Assembly (NCBI RefSeq): GCF_013374115.1
Contig: NZ_AP022673.1
Span: forward strand, 3,896,456-3,960,455
Origin: Sphingomonas sp. HMP9
Lineage (GTDB): Bacteria; Pseudomonadota; Alphaproteobacteria; Sphingomonadales; Sphingomonadaceae
Length of the DNA: 64,000 bases
Direction of reading: 5' to 3'
Shown: positions 44,121 to 53,326 of the stretch, piece by piece
Layout of the letters: each line of letters begins with the position of its first letter
Numbering within the stretch: the first letter of the stretch is position 1
Notes under the pieces: generated by a model
Told to the model about the DNA's origin: nothing
The model's input: only the letters and a program-made list of their open reading frames with translations
Database searches by the model: none
Program-made: the position numbers and the translations under genes

Positions 44121-44285
44121 ATGCGTATCATCATCGCGCTTTCGATCATCGGCGGAGGCATCTTGGCCGGCGTACCGATCCTGATCATCTACTCACGTCG
44201 CCGCCGTGCCGACAAACTGCGCCGCCGGCGCATAAAGAGCTATGATCGCAGCCGACGCCCGGCAACGACCCAGATCGGTCAGTAA
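44121..44285 (+). CDS. Possible small single-span membrane protein
   Basis: A frame of 54 codons from the ATG at 44121 (the frame is open from 44073). It begins MRIIIALSIIGGGILAGVPI and continues into an Arg-rich tail. One hydrophobic helix followed by basic residues suggests an inner-membrane protein. No convincing ribosome-binding site is present, and its end overlaps the convergent dehydrogenase by 7 bases. I am not sure it is translated. Confidence 0.4.
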   Translation: MRIIIALSIIGGGILAGVPILIIYSRRRRADKLRRRRIKSYDRSRRPATTQIGQ

Positions 44286-45217
44286 CCCGCGTCGAGATCG
44301 GCGACGTTCTTCATCGGGCAACCCGCGAGGAACGCGGCGAGGTTTTCGAGGAACAACGCCGCTCCTCGCGCGAACATCGTCGTCTGGCTACGGCCCGACA
44401 GGTGCATCGTGACGATCGCGTTGGGCGTCGACCAAAGCGGATGATCCGCGGGCAGGGGCTCCGGATTGGTCGGGTCGAGCACCGCGCCGGCAATCGTCCC
44501 GTCAGTGAGCGCGGCGATCAACGCGTCGTCGTCAATCATGTCTCCGCGCGCGATGTTGATCAGCCACGCGGTCGGCTTCATCCGCTGTAGTTCTTCAGGG
44601 CCGATCATCGCCTGCGTCGCGTCGGTCGAGGGTGCGGCCAGGATCACCCAGTCGAAGTCGCCGAGCCGAGCACGCCAGGCATCCGGCGTGATCGTGCCAT
44701 CGCGGCCGGTGCGCGTCACGCCGGTCACGTCGACCCCGAACGCGACCAGCCGGTCGCCGATCATTTTGCCGATCGTGCCATAGCCGATGACCAATGCGCT
44801 AGTGCCGGCTAGTTCGATCTTGCCCGGTGCGTCCTTTAACCAGTCGTGGCGGTCCTGCGCGCGCAGCACGGTGTCGAAGCGCTTGGCGGCGACGAGGACG
44901 GCCATCGCCGCATATTCCGCGACGGCGACCGCGTTGATGCCGGCACCGTTGGTCAGCGTGACGCCGTTGTCGCGCAGGGTGTCGAGCGGGAACGCGTCGA
45001 GCCCGGCGTAGATCGTGGAGACCCATTTGAGGGTCGGCCCGGCATGGCGGATCGCGTCGGCGACGAGCTCGGTCGGCTGCATATCGACCCAGGCGATGTC
45101 GGCGTCGGCGATCATCGCGTTGGCTTCCGCGGGCTTGGCGAACCAGGCGGTTTCGAGCTCTGCGGGCAGATGCGGTTCGAGGAGCGGGCGGGCGGCGGCT
45201 GGGAGAACGGCTTTCAT
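44279..45217 (-). CDS. D-2-hydroxyacid dehydrogenase family protein
   Basis: A 312-aa NAD(P)-dependent dehydrogenase of the D-isomer 2-hydroxyacid type. The nucleotide-binding loop is VIGYGTIGKMIGDRL, the conserved Arg/Asp segment is NIARGDMIDDDALI, and the catalytic His would be in the LPADHPLW region. It probably reduces a glyoxylate- or hydroxypyruvate-like 2-keto acid; the substrate is unknown. The start codon is ATG at 45217. It converges with the small frame at 44121. Confidence 0.87.
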   Translation of the reverse strand: MKAVLPAAARPLLEPHLPAELETAWFAKPAEANAMIADADIAWVDMQPTELVADAIRHAGPTLKWVSTIYAGLDAFPLDTLRDNGVTLTNGAGINAVAVAEYAAMAVLVAAKRFDTVLRAQDRHDWLKDAPGKIELAGTSALVIGYGTIGKMIGDRLVAFGVDVTGVTRTGRDGTITPDAWRARLGDFDWVILAAPSTDATQAMIGPEELQRMKPTAWLINIARGDMIDDDALIAALTDGTIAGAVLDPTNPEPLPADHPLWSTPNAIVTMHLSGRSQTTMFARGAALFLENLAAFLAGCPMKNVADLDAGY

Positions 45218-45367
45218 TGGATGAGCATCGGCGTGCGGCGGGGCAAGTCAAGGTGTGTCGGATTAGAAGGGCAGCGAGGATGCGTACCCCTGATCACTTG
45301 CTTTATCTCCCCTGGCGGGGAAGGATGTGATGATGTCCGTGTCGCTGCCTATGCTTGTCAGCAAATC

Positions 45368-46798
45368 CTAAAGCGCGATCTTCCAGTCCCAGCCTAGCGA
45401 ATCGCCGTCCATTACCTCGACGCCTGCGACGGCGAGGTCGTCGCGGATCGCATCCGACCGCCGAAAATCCTTCGCGGCGCGCGCATCGCGGCGCTCCGCC
45501 AACCGCGCGGCGATCATGTCCTCGTCGATCGTCGCCGTTACCGGGCGGATACGCAGATCCTCGCGTCGGATTGTTGCTAGGTTCAACCCGAGCACTGCGT
45601 CGAAATCTTCGAGCGCTGCGATGCGATCGGCTGGTGCGACGCGCTTGTCCGCGAGCAGTTCGTCGAGAATCGGCAGCGCGCGCGGCGTCGCAAGATCGTC
45701 CGAGACCGCCTCCTCCAGTCGGTCGGCATAGCCCATGGCGCTGCCGGAGGGGCCGCCTGGCTGACGTGCCCGCAACGTCTCGACCGCCTGTACCATGCGC
45801 TTCAGGCGGATCGCTGCCGCCGCGAGGTTCTCCCATGAGAATTCCAGTTCGCTGCGATAATGCGCCTGAATGCACATCAGGCGGTAGGCGAGGGGGTGGA
45901 AACCTCGGTCGACGATCGTTTGCATGGTCGTGAACTGGCCGGTCGATTTCGACATCTTGCCGGCGCGCTCGACGAGGAAATTGTTGTGCATCCAGACGCT
46001 CGCGCCGGTATCCGCGCAATCGCAATGCGCCTGGTTCTGCGCGATCTCATTGGGATGGTGGATCTCGCGGTGGTCGATCCCGCCGGTGTGGATGTCGAAA
46101 TGGGCGCCGAGATAGTGCTTACTCATCACCGAGCATTCGAGATGCCAGCCCGGCGCACCGCGCCCCCAGGGTGAATCCCATTCCATCTGACGGTTCTCAC
46201 CGGGTGCGGACGTGCGCCAGATCGCAAAGTCCTGCGGGTTGCGCTTGCCAGCGACGGGTTCGATCCGGCCTTCGACATCGTCGTTGCCGGCGCGGGCGAG
46301 GCGGCCGTAGTCCGGTACAGTGGCCACATCGAAATACAGCCCGCTGTCGAGTGCGTAGCAATGCTTCGGCGCAATCTGTTCGGCGAACGCGATCATCTCG
46401 GCGATATGATCGGTCGCGACGGCCCAGCGGGCCGGTGATACGATGTTGAGGCGCGCCACGTCGCGCTTGAACACGTCGGTATAATAGGCCGCGATATCCC
46501 AGATCGAGCGACCTTGCGCGGCGGCGGCCTTCTCCATCTTGTCGTCGCCGACATCGGCGTCGGACGTCAGGTGACCGACATCGGTGATGTTGATGATGTG
46601 GGTCGTCGGCCACCCCTTCCACCGCAGCACCCGGCCCAGCGTGTCGGCAAACAGGAAGGCACGCATGTTGCCGATATGCTGGTAATTATAGACGGTCGGG
46701 CCGCAGGTGTAGAGTCCGACATCGGTCGGATCGATCGGCCGGAACGTCTCGAGCTGGCGCGAGAGGCTGTTATACAGGGTCAGTGGGATGCGGGTCAT
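45368..46798 (-). CDS. cysS: Cysteinyl-tRNA synthetase
   Basis: A complete 476-aa class Ia synthetase charging tRNA-Cys. The zinc-binding and HIGH region is YTCGPTVYNYQHIGNMR near residue 30, and the KMSKS loop is AGKMSKSTGQF near 270. The conserved WHLECSVMSKHYLG segment lies between them. The anticodon-binding end is normal in length. It is divergent from rpsU. Confidence 0.95.
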   Translation of the reverse strand: MTRIPLTLYNSLSRQLETFRPIDPTDVGLYTCGPTVYNYQHIGNMRAFLFADTLGRVLRWKGWPTTHIINITDVGHLTSDADVGDDKMEKAAAAQGRSIWDIAAYYTDVFKRDVARLNIVSPARWAVATDHIAEMIAFAEQIAPKHCYALDSGLYFDVATVPDYGRLARAGNDDVEGRIEPVAGKRNPQDFAIWRTSAPGENRQMEWDSPWGRGAPGWHLECSVMSKHYLGAHFDIHTGGIDHREIHHPNEIAQNQAHCDCADTGASVWMHNNFLVERAGKMSKSTGQFTTMQTIVDRGFHPLAYRLMCIQAHYRSELEFSWENLAAAAIRLKRMVQAVETLRARQPGGPSGSAMGYADRLEEAVSDDLATPRALPILDELLADKRVAPADRIAALEDFDAVLGLNLATIRREDLRIRPVTATIDEDMIAARLAERRDARAAKDFRRSDAIRDDLAVAGVEVMDGDSLGWDWKIAL

Positions 46799-46974
46799 GG
46801 GCCGCTCTTAGCGTCGCATGGGCCCTCCCGCAAAGGCGCTGGCGTCTTGTACGGGCTCGCTGGAAAAGCTGTCTGGGTTGAAACGAGGGCGCTACGCTGA
46901 TAGGGGCCCCGGTTCATGCGGCGCGGACCTGTTCGCGACGGCAAAAATCTATTCGACCGGAGCTTAACGGGTTT

Positions 46975-47181
46975 ATGCAGATCATCGTACGCGACAACAA
47001 CGTCGACCAGGCCCTTCGCGCGCTTAAGAAGAAGCTGCAGCGCGAGGGCGTGTATCGCGAGATGAAGCTGCGCCGGCATTACGAAAAGCCGTCCGAGAAG
47101 CGCGCACGCGAGCGTGCAGCAGCGATCCGTCGCTCGCGCAAGCTCGACCGCAAGCGCGCAGAGCGCGACGGCGCACGGTAA
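46975..47181 (+). CDS. rpsU: 30S ribosomal protein S21
   Basis: A 68-aa basic protein, the S21 family: [20 protein letters not shown], then [20 protein letters not shown]. It stabilises the small subunit and helps initiation. The chain is rich in Arg/Lys as expected. Two hairpins follow within 70 bases, the second (47226-47247) probably ending its transcript. The FKBP gene lies 128 bases downstream on the same strand. Confidence 0.95.
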   Translation: MQIIVRDNNVDQALRALKKKLQREGVYREMKLRRHYEKPSEKRARERAAAIRRSRKLDRKRAERDGAR

Positions 47182-47225
47182 GATTTGGTCGGCCACACCC
47201 GGTGGATGGGTGGGCCGATAGACGG

Positions 47226-47247
47226 GGGGTGTCGTGATCGACACCCC
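47226..47247 (+). terminator. Hairpin after rpsU
   Basis: GGGGTGTCG (47226-47234) pairs exactly with CGACACCCC (47239-47247) over a TGAT loop, followed by AATTTGCTTT. It is preceded by a weaker G+C-rich inverted repeat at about 47189-47219. Probable terminator, although the U tract is broken. Confidence 0.6.
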
Positions 47248-47309
47248 AATTTGCTTTCCTACGGCACGCGCGGCGCTCCGGCGTGACCAGATGACCGGGG
47301 CCTGATCCG

Positions 47310-47906
47310 ATGTCGACCGTCACCGCAGTGCCGCTGCAGCCAACCAAGCGCAGCTACCTTGTCTACCTTTGGATCGGTATCGCGCTTGCGCTGATCGCCG
47401 CAGTAGCGCTCGCGCGTCAGGGTGATGATCCCCTGGCTCGCAATGCGCGCGCGCGGGGCGTGGTGGTTACCGCATCCGGCCTTCAGTATAAGGTGATCGC
47501 GCCCGGTAAGCCTGGTGCGGCAAAGCCGACCGACGCGGACGTCGCGCTGGTCAACTACGAAGGCAAACTGCTCAACGGCACGACCTTCGACAAGTCGCAG
47601 CAGCCGACGCCGATGCCCGTCACCGGTGTGGTCCCGGGGTTCTCGGAAGCGCTGAAGCTAATGCCAAAGGGCTCGAAGTATCGCTTCTGGATGAAGCCGG
47701 CGCTTGGCTATGGCGACAAGGCTACCGGGCCGATCCCGGCGAATTCGACGCTGGTGTTCGACGTCGAGCTACTCGACTTCCTGCCGCAGAGCGTGGTGCA
47801 GCAGATGCAGGCACAGGCCCAGATGGGTCGCGGTGCGCCTGGTGGCATGCCCGGCGGCGCGCCGGGCGGCGTGCCGGGTGGTGCGCAGACGCCGCCTGCG
47901 CAGTAA
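47310..47906 (+). CDS. FKBP-type peptidyl-prolyl cis-trans isomerase, membrane-anchored
   Basis: A 198-aa protein with a helix at about residues 16-36 that should anchor it in the inner membrane, then an FKBP domain. Visible hallmarks are VALVNYEGKLLNGTTFDKS, PGFSEALKLMPKGSKYRFWM, LGYGDKATGPIPANSTLVFDVELLDF split across two strands. It helps fold exported proteins. The last 30 residues are a Gly/Pro/Met-rich tail of repeated GAPGG and GVPGG units, unusual for the family and probably flexible. Confidence 0.9.
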   Translation: MSTVTAVPLQPTKRSYLVYLWIGIALALIAAVALARQGDDPLARNARARGVVVTASGLQYKVIAPGKPGAAKPTDADVALVNYEGKLLNGTTFDKSQQPTPMPVTGVVPGFSEALKLMPKGSKYRFWMKPALGYGDKATGPIPANSTLVFDVELLDFLPQSVVQQMQAQAQMGRGAPGGMPGGAPGGVPGGAQTPPAQ

Positions 47907-47961
47907 GCGGGACCCTAGCGGTATGGGGTGACCCCGTACCGCGCCTGACTATCGGATTTGC

Positions 47962-47994
47962 AACGCGTCTCGCTTCACTGCGGGGCGCGTTTTG
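47962..47994 (+). terminator. Terminator after the FKBP gene
   Basis: AACGCGTCTCG (47962-47972) pairs with CGGGGCGCGTT (47981-47991) with two G-U pairs, 8-base loop, followed by TTTG. A second inverted repeat, GCGGTATGGGG/CCCCGTACCGC, lies just before it at about 47918-47942. Confidence 0.7.
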
Positions 47995-48333
47995 CATATG
48001 GAACGCGAGATTTGCCGAGGATGGGCGAAGGAGGCTCGCGCATCTGGCGGGCGGCTAAGCGAGTTACCTAGCTAGGCCCGAGGCTTCCTCCCGTTGTATT
48101 CCGAGAAAGCACGGCATTCGCACGCTCTTCACGGTTCCGTGCGGTTCGATGTGTTCGTTGCTCGCCGACGAACCTTGCGAGGCGCCGGCTTAGTCAGCCG
48201 CGTGGTGTCGGCTACCGAACGGTACGGCCATCGATGGTATCGCACTGATCGGCACAGGGTTGCGGTTCACGTGCGGCACGGTGGTGCCTCGTGGTAGTCT
48301 TGCCCTGGCTCGGTCATCTCACGGACAGCAGGC
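47995..48333. other. Unassigned intergenic region
   Basis: About 340 bases between two terminators that face each other. I see no credible gene on either strand, no tRNA, and no repeat other than the 10-base palindrome CCTAGCTAGG near 48066. A small RNA cannot be excluded but nothing supports one. Confidence 0.4.
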
Positions 48334-48361
48334 AAAAAAATAGCGGCCCGAAGGCCGCTAT
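48334..48361 (-). terminator. Rho-independent terminator of the 77-aa gene
   Basis: On the minus strand ATAGCGGCC (48361-48353) and GGCCGCTAT (48348-48340) pair exactly around TTCG, followed by a run of seven T (48340-48334). It lies 24 bases after the stop of the small exported protein gene. Confidence 0.92.
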
Positions 48362-48384
48362 TTCTCGAACTAAAGTCGTAAGAC

Positions 48385-48618
48385 TTAGTTGCTGTCCGAA
48401 TCGTCGTCGTTGTCTGCAACGATAACGATACCGGCGATAACTGCAGCTGCTGCGAGAACCGCAACGATGATGCCGCCGCCAGCGAGCTCGTTCTTGTCAG
48501 CCGAAACCGAACCCGAGCGAACCGAATGTGCAACCGACAGGTTTGCCGGTGCTGCCATGGCCGGAGCAACTGCCATCGTGGCTGCTGCTGCGGTCAGGAG
48601 ATACTTCCCAAGACGCAT
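48385..48618 (-). CDS. Small exported or membrane protein with acidic tail
   Basis: A 77-aa protein. A signal peptide covers residues 1-22 (cleavage after AMA), a polar stretch follows, then a hydrophobic helix at about 47-68 (GGGIIVAVLAAAAVIAGIVI), and the chain ends in DNDDDSDSN. GGGAG lies 6 bases before the ATG and a textbook terminator follows, so it is a free-standing transcript. The family is unknown to me; similar short peptides are common in sphingomonads. Upstream at 48710-48727 an inverted repeat GCACTG/CAGTGC could be an operator. Confidence 0.8.
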   Translation of the reverse strand: MRLGKYLLTAAAATMAVAPAMAAPANLSVAHSVRSGSVSADKNELAGGGIIVAVLAAAAVIAGIVIVADNDDDSDSN

Positions 48619-48817
48619 GATGAACTCCCTTTGTGCTCGTCGCGGCAGGCAATGGCATAAAACCTTACCCAACGCAACTAAGGCCCTTTGTAACAATGCG
48701 AAGTAGATCGCACTGTTGCGGCAGTGCAACACACACTTCCGCTGTTTCTCTATAGCGGAGGCGCGCAACGAAGAAAGCGTGCGCGTGCGAACTGCATGAT
48801 ATTCGCGGTGAGATGCC

Positions 48818-49603
48818 TCAGTTCGTCTTCGGTCCGACGGCAGTGCCGGTTTGCAACGACCAGGTTTCCGTGCCTTCCATGCCGAGTGCGGTCAGGCGGC
48901 CGGAGGCATAGGCACCGGTATCGATGCCGATTCGGTGCCCGCGCCGCTCGATCTCGTCGGTCATGGTGTGGCCGTGGACGATGGTCTTTTCCAACGTCGA
49001 ACGATGATCGAGGAACGGATCGCGAATCCATCGCAGGTCCGACGTGCGTTGCAGGTTGAGCGGCGTATCGGGACGCACGCCGGCATGGACGAACGCATAA
49101 TCGCCGATGACGATCATGTCCTCGAACGCCCGAAGAAATTCGCGGTGCTCGTCGGGCACGAGCGTTTCGAGGCGTTGCACCAGCTCTTCATAGTCGAGCC
49201 GCTCGTATTCCGCGGCTTCCATGCCGTAGCTCAGCACGGTCTCGCGTCCGCCGATGCGACAGAACAGCCTGAGCGCCTTGGGTTCGCCGTCGAGCGCCCC
49301 GAGGAAGATCTCCTCATGGTTGCCGAGCAGAAAGCGTACGTCGGAGCGAGCGTGCGCCAGATCGCGCAACCGATCGATCACGGCCGCCGAGGCGGGTCCG
49401 CGATCGACGATGTCGCCGAGGAAAATCACGGTCGAGTCCGCTGCACCGCGCTCGCGCTCGTCCGCCTCGATCAGCCCGATCAGCTCGTCGAGCAGATCGG
49501 CGCGGCCGTGAATATCGCCGACGGCGTAAACGCGGCGACCGGGGGGAACCTGCGATTGAGTCGGCTTGGCAACGCTACGGGACTTGAAAAGCTTTGAAAT
49601 CAT
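48818..49603 (-). CDS. PPP-type metallophosphoesterase (serine/threonine phosphatase or Ap4A hydrolase-like)
   Basis: A 261-aa calcineurin-like phosphoesterase. The metal motifs are in order: VGDIHGRADLLD, LGDIVDRGP, LLGNHEEI, AFVHAGVRP and IVHGHTM. This arrangement fits the PPP family that includes bacterial protein phosphatases and symmetrical Ap4A hydrolases; which substrate is used is not clear. It begins with a basic segment MISKLFKSRSVAKPTQ. It stands alone. Confidence 0.88.
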   Translation of the reverse strand: MISKLFKSRSVAKPTQSQVPPGRRVYAVGDIHGRADLLDELIGLIEADERERGAADSTVIFLGDIVDRGPASAAVIDRLRDLAHARSDVRFLLGNHEEIFLGALDGEPKALRLFCRIGGRETVLSYGMEAAEYERLDYEELVQRLETLVPDEHREFLRAFEDMIVIGDYAFVHAGVRPDTPLNLQRTSDLRWIRDPFLDHRSTLEKTIVHGHTMTDEIERRGHRIGIDTGAYASGRLTALGMEGTETWSLQTGTAVGPKTN

Positions 49604-49813
49604 GCTGCAATCGATGTGGGGAGGAGGATGTATGAGACCTGATCGAACGCGTCATTCGACCGCGCGGGTGCACGGGATCGCATAGGATGTTCCGGCAGGC
49701 GTCGCAACGCATCGCCACGACGCCCTGCCGCGACGCGCCCTGCCGCGACGGGGCGCGCTGGGCATGCGGTCATGTAGCATGACGCGCAGGCGCGCGACGG
49801 CTAAGGGAGCACG

Positions 49814-50833
49814 ATGTCGATGACCTCCCGCCTCGCGCCATTCCTCATCCTCACGGCCGCCGCGCCCACGGCCCTGCCTGCTGCACCGGTGCCCGTGGCG
49901 GATGCGGCGCCTTCGGCGGCGTTCTTCGACACGTTGCGCGCCGCCGATCTCCGGCTAGCGACGATCGCCTATCGGTTGACCACGGCGAATGCCGCATTGT
50001 GCGACCGCGTCCAGCCGCAAATCGGCATGCCGATCCATGCGCTGACGCAATATGCACCGGCCGCGCGCAAGGCTGCGACGGCGACATTCGGGTTCGAGTC
50101 GACGATCGGTGTCGAGGCGGTCGTCGCCGGCGGCCCCGCGGATCGCGCCGGGGTCCGTCCCAACGATTCGATCGTGGCGATCGACGATCGTCCGCAACCT
50201 GGCCTGCCATCCGCCGATGCCCCCGAAAGCGCGGCGGCACGCGATGCGGCGGAGGCGATCATCACCCAGGCGCCGGCCGGAAAGCCGCTACGGCTGACCG
50301 TGCTGCGCGACGGCAAGCGCCTGCCGATCACGATCAGCCCGGTAACCGGATGCCGGTCGCGGTTCGAGATCCTGTTGGGCAGTGGCCTGGACGCAAGCGC
50401 GGACGGGGCGATCGTGCAGCTCGGCGAACGGTTCTTCGAAGGCTATACCGACGAGGAGATCGCCGTCGTCGTCGCGCACGAACTTTCGCACAATATCCTG
50501 CGTCACCGTGCCCGGCTCGATGCGGCGAAGATCAATCGCGGCTTGCTCGCCGAACTCGGGCGGAACGGCAGGTTGATCCGCGAGACCGAGGACCAGGCCG
50601 ATCTGCTCGGCATCTATCTGCTCGCCAACGCCGGCTACGATCCGATGTCGGCGCCCAGATTCTGGCGGGATAAGGGTGGCGCGATCGACGGCGGGCTGTT
50701 CCGCAGCCGGACCCACGCATCGTCCAAGGCACGCGCCGCAACGCTGGAAGTCGCCGCGCGCGATATCGCGGCGACCCAGACCCGGCCAATCATCCCGCCA
50801 GTCGTTGCGACTCGAAACGTGCCGCTGCGCTGA
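49814..50833 (+). CDS. Exported M48-type metallopeptidase with PDZ-like domain
   Basis: A 339-aa protein with a signal peptide (about residues 1-24), a PDZ-like domain at about 90-178 (VVAGGPADRAGVRPNDSIVAI), and an M48 zinc-peptidase domain. Its HELSH motif lies at 222-226, with the third metal ligand Glu259 in ETEDQADLLG. It likely degrades or trims misfolded periplasmic proteins. It overlaps the 3' end of the convergent wecC gene by 44 bases, encoding its own last 15 residues there. Confidence 0.87.
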   Translation: MSMTSRLAPFLILTAAAPTALPAAPVPVADAAPSAAFFDTLRAADLRLATIAYRLTTANAALCDRVQPQIGMPIHALTQYAPAARKAATATFGFESTIGVEAVVAGGPADRAGVRPNDSIVAIDDRPQPGLPSADAPESAAARDAAEAIITQAPAGKPLRLTVLRDGKRLPITISPVTGCRSRFEILLGSGLDASADGAIVQLGERFFEGYTDEEIAVVVAHELSHNILRHRARLDAAKINRGLLAELGRNGRLIRETEDQADLLGIYLLANAGYDPMSAPRFWRDKGGAIDGGLFRSRTHASSKARAATLEVAARDIAATQTRPIIPPVVATRNVPLR

Positions 50834-52109
50834 CCGCGGGCAGAGTCGCGCGCGGCTGGTCCGGCCAGATGCCGCGCGTATCTAGCACGGCCTTGTCGAT
50901 GCGCTCCTCGAGCGGGATCGACTTGAAGACGTCGTGGTCGACCAGCACGATCATGATCGAACACGTCTCGATCGCGGTATCGACGTCGATCAGCGTCGCG
51001 CCGGTGTCCGCCAGCACGGCCGGCAGCGTCTGCGCATAGGGCTCGACGATTCGCACGCGGTCGCCGAACTGCCGCGCGACGGCTTCGGCGACCTTGAGGG
51101 CAGGGCTCTCGCGGAAGTCGTCGATGTTCGCCTTGAACGCCAGGCCCAGGCACGCGACCGTCGCGTCAGGCGTGGCTTCGACAAGGGCTGCGACCTGCGC
51201 GATGACGTGATCGGTCTTGCCGTCGTTGACCTCGCGCGCGGTGCGGATCAGCGGCGTCTGGTCGGGGGCGGCGTGGACCAGGAACCACGGATCGACCGCG
51301 ATGCAATGCCCGCCGACGCCCGGGCCGGGCTGCAGGATGTTGACGCGCGGGTGACGGTTGGCGAGGCGGATCACCTCCCACACGTCGACGCCCATCGTGT
51401 CGGCAATCAGCGACAATTCATTGGCGAACGCGATGTTCACGTCGCGGAATGCGTTCTCGGTGAGCTTGGTCATTTCCGCCGCCCGCGCGGTGGTCGTCAC
51501 GCAGGCGCCGCGGACGAAGCGACGGTAGAAGGTCAACGCCTTGCGTGCGCATCGTGGCGTGATCCCGCCGATGACTCGGTCGTTGTCGATCAGCTCGACC
51601 AGGATGCGGCCTGGCAGGACTCGCTCCGGGCAATAGGCGATCGCGATATCCGCCTGGTCGCCGGTCTTGCCCGGTACGCGCAGATCGGGGCGCAAGGTCG
51701 CCAGAAGATCGCGGACCTTCTCGGTCGTGCCGACCGGCGAGGTTGATTCGAGAATGATCGTATCGCCCGCCTTCAGCACGCTGGCGATGGTCGTCGCGGC
51801 GTCGAGGACGTAGCGGATGTTGGGCGCGTGATCGGCGTCGAACGGGGTCGGCACCGCGATCACGAACACATCCGCAGGCTCGATCGCGGTCGAGGCGCGC
51901 AACGTGCCGCGCGCGACGACGCCCGAGACGAGGCCGTCGAGATCGACCTCCTCGATATGCACGCGGCCGGAGTTGACGGTATCGACGACCGATTCGGTGA
52001 CGTCGACGCCGAGCACTTGCGCGCCCGTCCGCGCGATGATCGCGGCGGTGGGCAGGCCGATATAGCCGAGCCCGAGGACGACGACGGCGAGGTTAGAGTC
52101 CGACAGCAT
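50790..52109 (-). CDS. wecC: UDP-N-acetyl-D-mannosamine dehydrogenase
   Basis: A 439-aa UDP-sugar 6-dehydrogenase. The cofactor loop is VLGLGYIGLPTAAI near residue 12, ESTSPVGTTEKVRDL and YCPERVLPG follow, and the catalytic Cys is in GPGVGGHCIAVDPWF. The N-terminal and central parts fit WecC/WbpA-type enzymes; with the WecB gene directly upstream, UDP-ManNAc is the likely substrate, giving UDP-ManNAcA. It starts ATG at 52109, overlapping wecB by 17 bases. Its 3' end runs 44 bases into the convergent M48 peptidase gene. Confidence 0.88.
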   Translation of the reverse strand: MLSDSNLAVVVLGLGYIGLPTAAIIARTGAQVLGVDVTESVVDTVNSGRVHIEEVDLDGLVSGVVARGTLRASTAIEPADVFVIAVPTPFDADHAPNIRYVLDAATTIASVLKAGDTIILESTSPVGTTEKVRDLLATLRPDLRVPGKTGDQADIAIAYCPERVLPGRILVELIDNDRVIGGITPRCARKALTFYRRFVRGACVTTTARAAEMTKLTENAFRDVNIAFANELSLIADTMGVDVWEVIRLANRHPRVNILQPGPGVGGHCIAVDPWFLVHAAPDQTPLIRTAREVNDGKTDHVIAQVAALVEATPDATVACLGLAFKANIDDFRESPALKVAEAVARQFGDRVRIVEPYAQTLPAVLADTGATLIDVDTAIETCSIMIVLVDHDVFKSIPLEERIDKAVLDTRGIWPDQPRATLPAVSAAARFESQRLAG

Positions 52110-53217
52110 GCGCAACGACCTTTGCGATTTTGGCGGCGGCATGGCCATCCCCGAACGGGTTATGGGCGCGGGCCATCGCGGAATAGCGCGACGTGTCGTC
52201 GAGCAGGGTGAAGATTTCGGAAACGATGCGGTCCTCGTCCGTGCCGATCAGCCTGGCGGTGCCGGCCGCGACGCCTTCCGGTCGCTCGGTGGTCTCTCGC
52301 ATCACGAGCACCGGCTTGCCGAGCGCAGGCGCCTCCTCCTGTACGCCGCCGGAGTCGGTCAGGACGATGTCGGCCATGCCGAGCGCGCGGACGAAATGCG
52401 GATAATCGAGCGGTTCGATCCGCGCGACGTTGGCGCGGTCGCCGAGGATGTCGTCCATCACCGACACGACGTTCGGGTTCGGATGGACCGGGAACAGCAC
52501 CGCGACGTCGTCACGCCCTGCAATCCGGCCGATCGCCCGCGCGATCGCGGCCATGCCGTCGCCGAAATTCTCGCGGCGATGCGTCGTGACGAGGATGATC
52601 CGCTTGCCGGCGAAGCGCGCCGCGATCACGTCGAGCCCCACGGCGAGCGCCGGGTCCGCCGCGACGCGGTCCGCGGTCCAGTGCAGCGCGTCGATCACCG
52701 TGTTGCCGGTGACGTGGATCCTGTCCTCGGCGATCGTCTCGCGCCGCAGCGCCTCCGCGGCGGTCTCGGTCGGTGCGAAATGCAGCGCGGCGATCGGCGC
52801 GACGATGCGGCGGTTCACCTCTTCGGGCCAAGGCTGGTAGATATCGCCGGACCGCAGCCCCGCCTCGACATGCGCGACCGGCACCTTGCGATAATAGGCG
52901 GCGAGCGCACCCGTCATCGCGGTCGCGGTGTCGCCCTGCACGATGACGAGGTCGGGCTGCTCGGCATCCATGACGTCGCCGAGCCCGACCAGCAGCCGGG
53001 CGGTGAGACGATCGAGCGTCTGCCCGGGCTCCATCAGGTCGAGATCGATGTCCGGCACGAGATCGGCGATCGCGAGCACCTGATCGAGCAGTCCGCGGTG
53101 CTGCGCAGTGACGCAGGTGCGGACGGTCAGGCCGGGGATCGCGCCCAGCGCCCGGACCACCGGGAAGAGTTTGATCGCTTCGGGCCGCGTGCCGAATATG
53201 ACGAGAACTTTGGGCAT
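52093..53217 (-). CDS. wecB: UDP-N-acetylglucosamine 2-epimerase (non-hydrolysing)
   Basis: A 374-aa epimerase converting UDP-GlcNAc to UDP-ManNAc. Family marks are VIFGTRPEAIKLFPV at the start, VQGDTATAM, HVEAGLRSGD, HVTGNTVIDAL, TTHRRENFGDG and LTDSGGVQEEAPALGKPVLVMR-like loop at the end. It is the first gene of a two-gene unit with wecC and is divergent from galU, with 109 bases between them. Confidence 0.93.
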   Translation of the reverse strand: MPKVLVIFGTRPEAIKLFPVVRALGAIPGLTVRTCVTAQHRGLLDQVLAIADLVPDIDLDLMEPGQTLDRLTARLLVGLGDVMDAEQPDLVIVQGDTATAMTGALAAYYRKVPVAHVEAGLRSGDIYQPWPEEVNRRIVAPIAALHFAPTETAAEALRRETIAEDRIHVTGNTVIDALHWTADRVAADPALAVGLDVIAARFAGKRIILVTTHRRENFGDGMAAIARAIGRIAGRDDVAVLFPVHPNPNVVSVMDDILGDRANVARIEPLDYPHFVRALGMADIVLTDSGGVQEEAPALGKPVLVMRETTERPEGVAAGTARLIGTDEDRIVSEIFTLLDDTSRYSAMARAHNPFGDGHAAAKIAKVVAHAVGL

Positions 53218-53326
53218 GATGCATTCCCTAGACCAACGTCTTTAACGACGCGCTAATTCACTGCGCCGATTTGCGCGCGGGCGTACCGACCGGTAGACGA
53301 TCCCGCGAGATCAAAGGGAGCATCGA

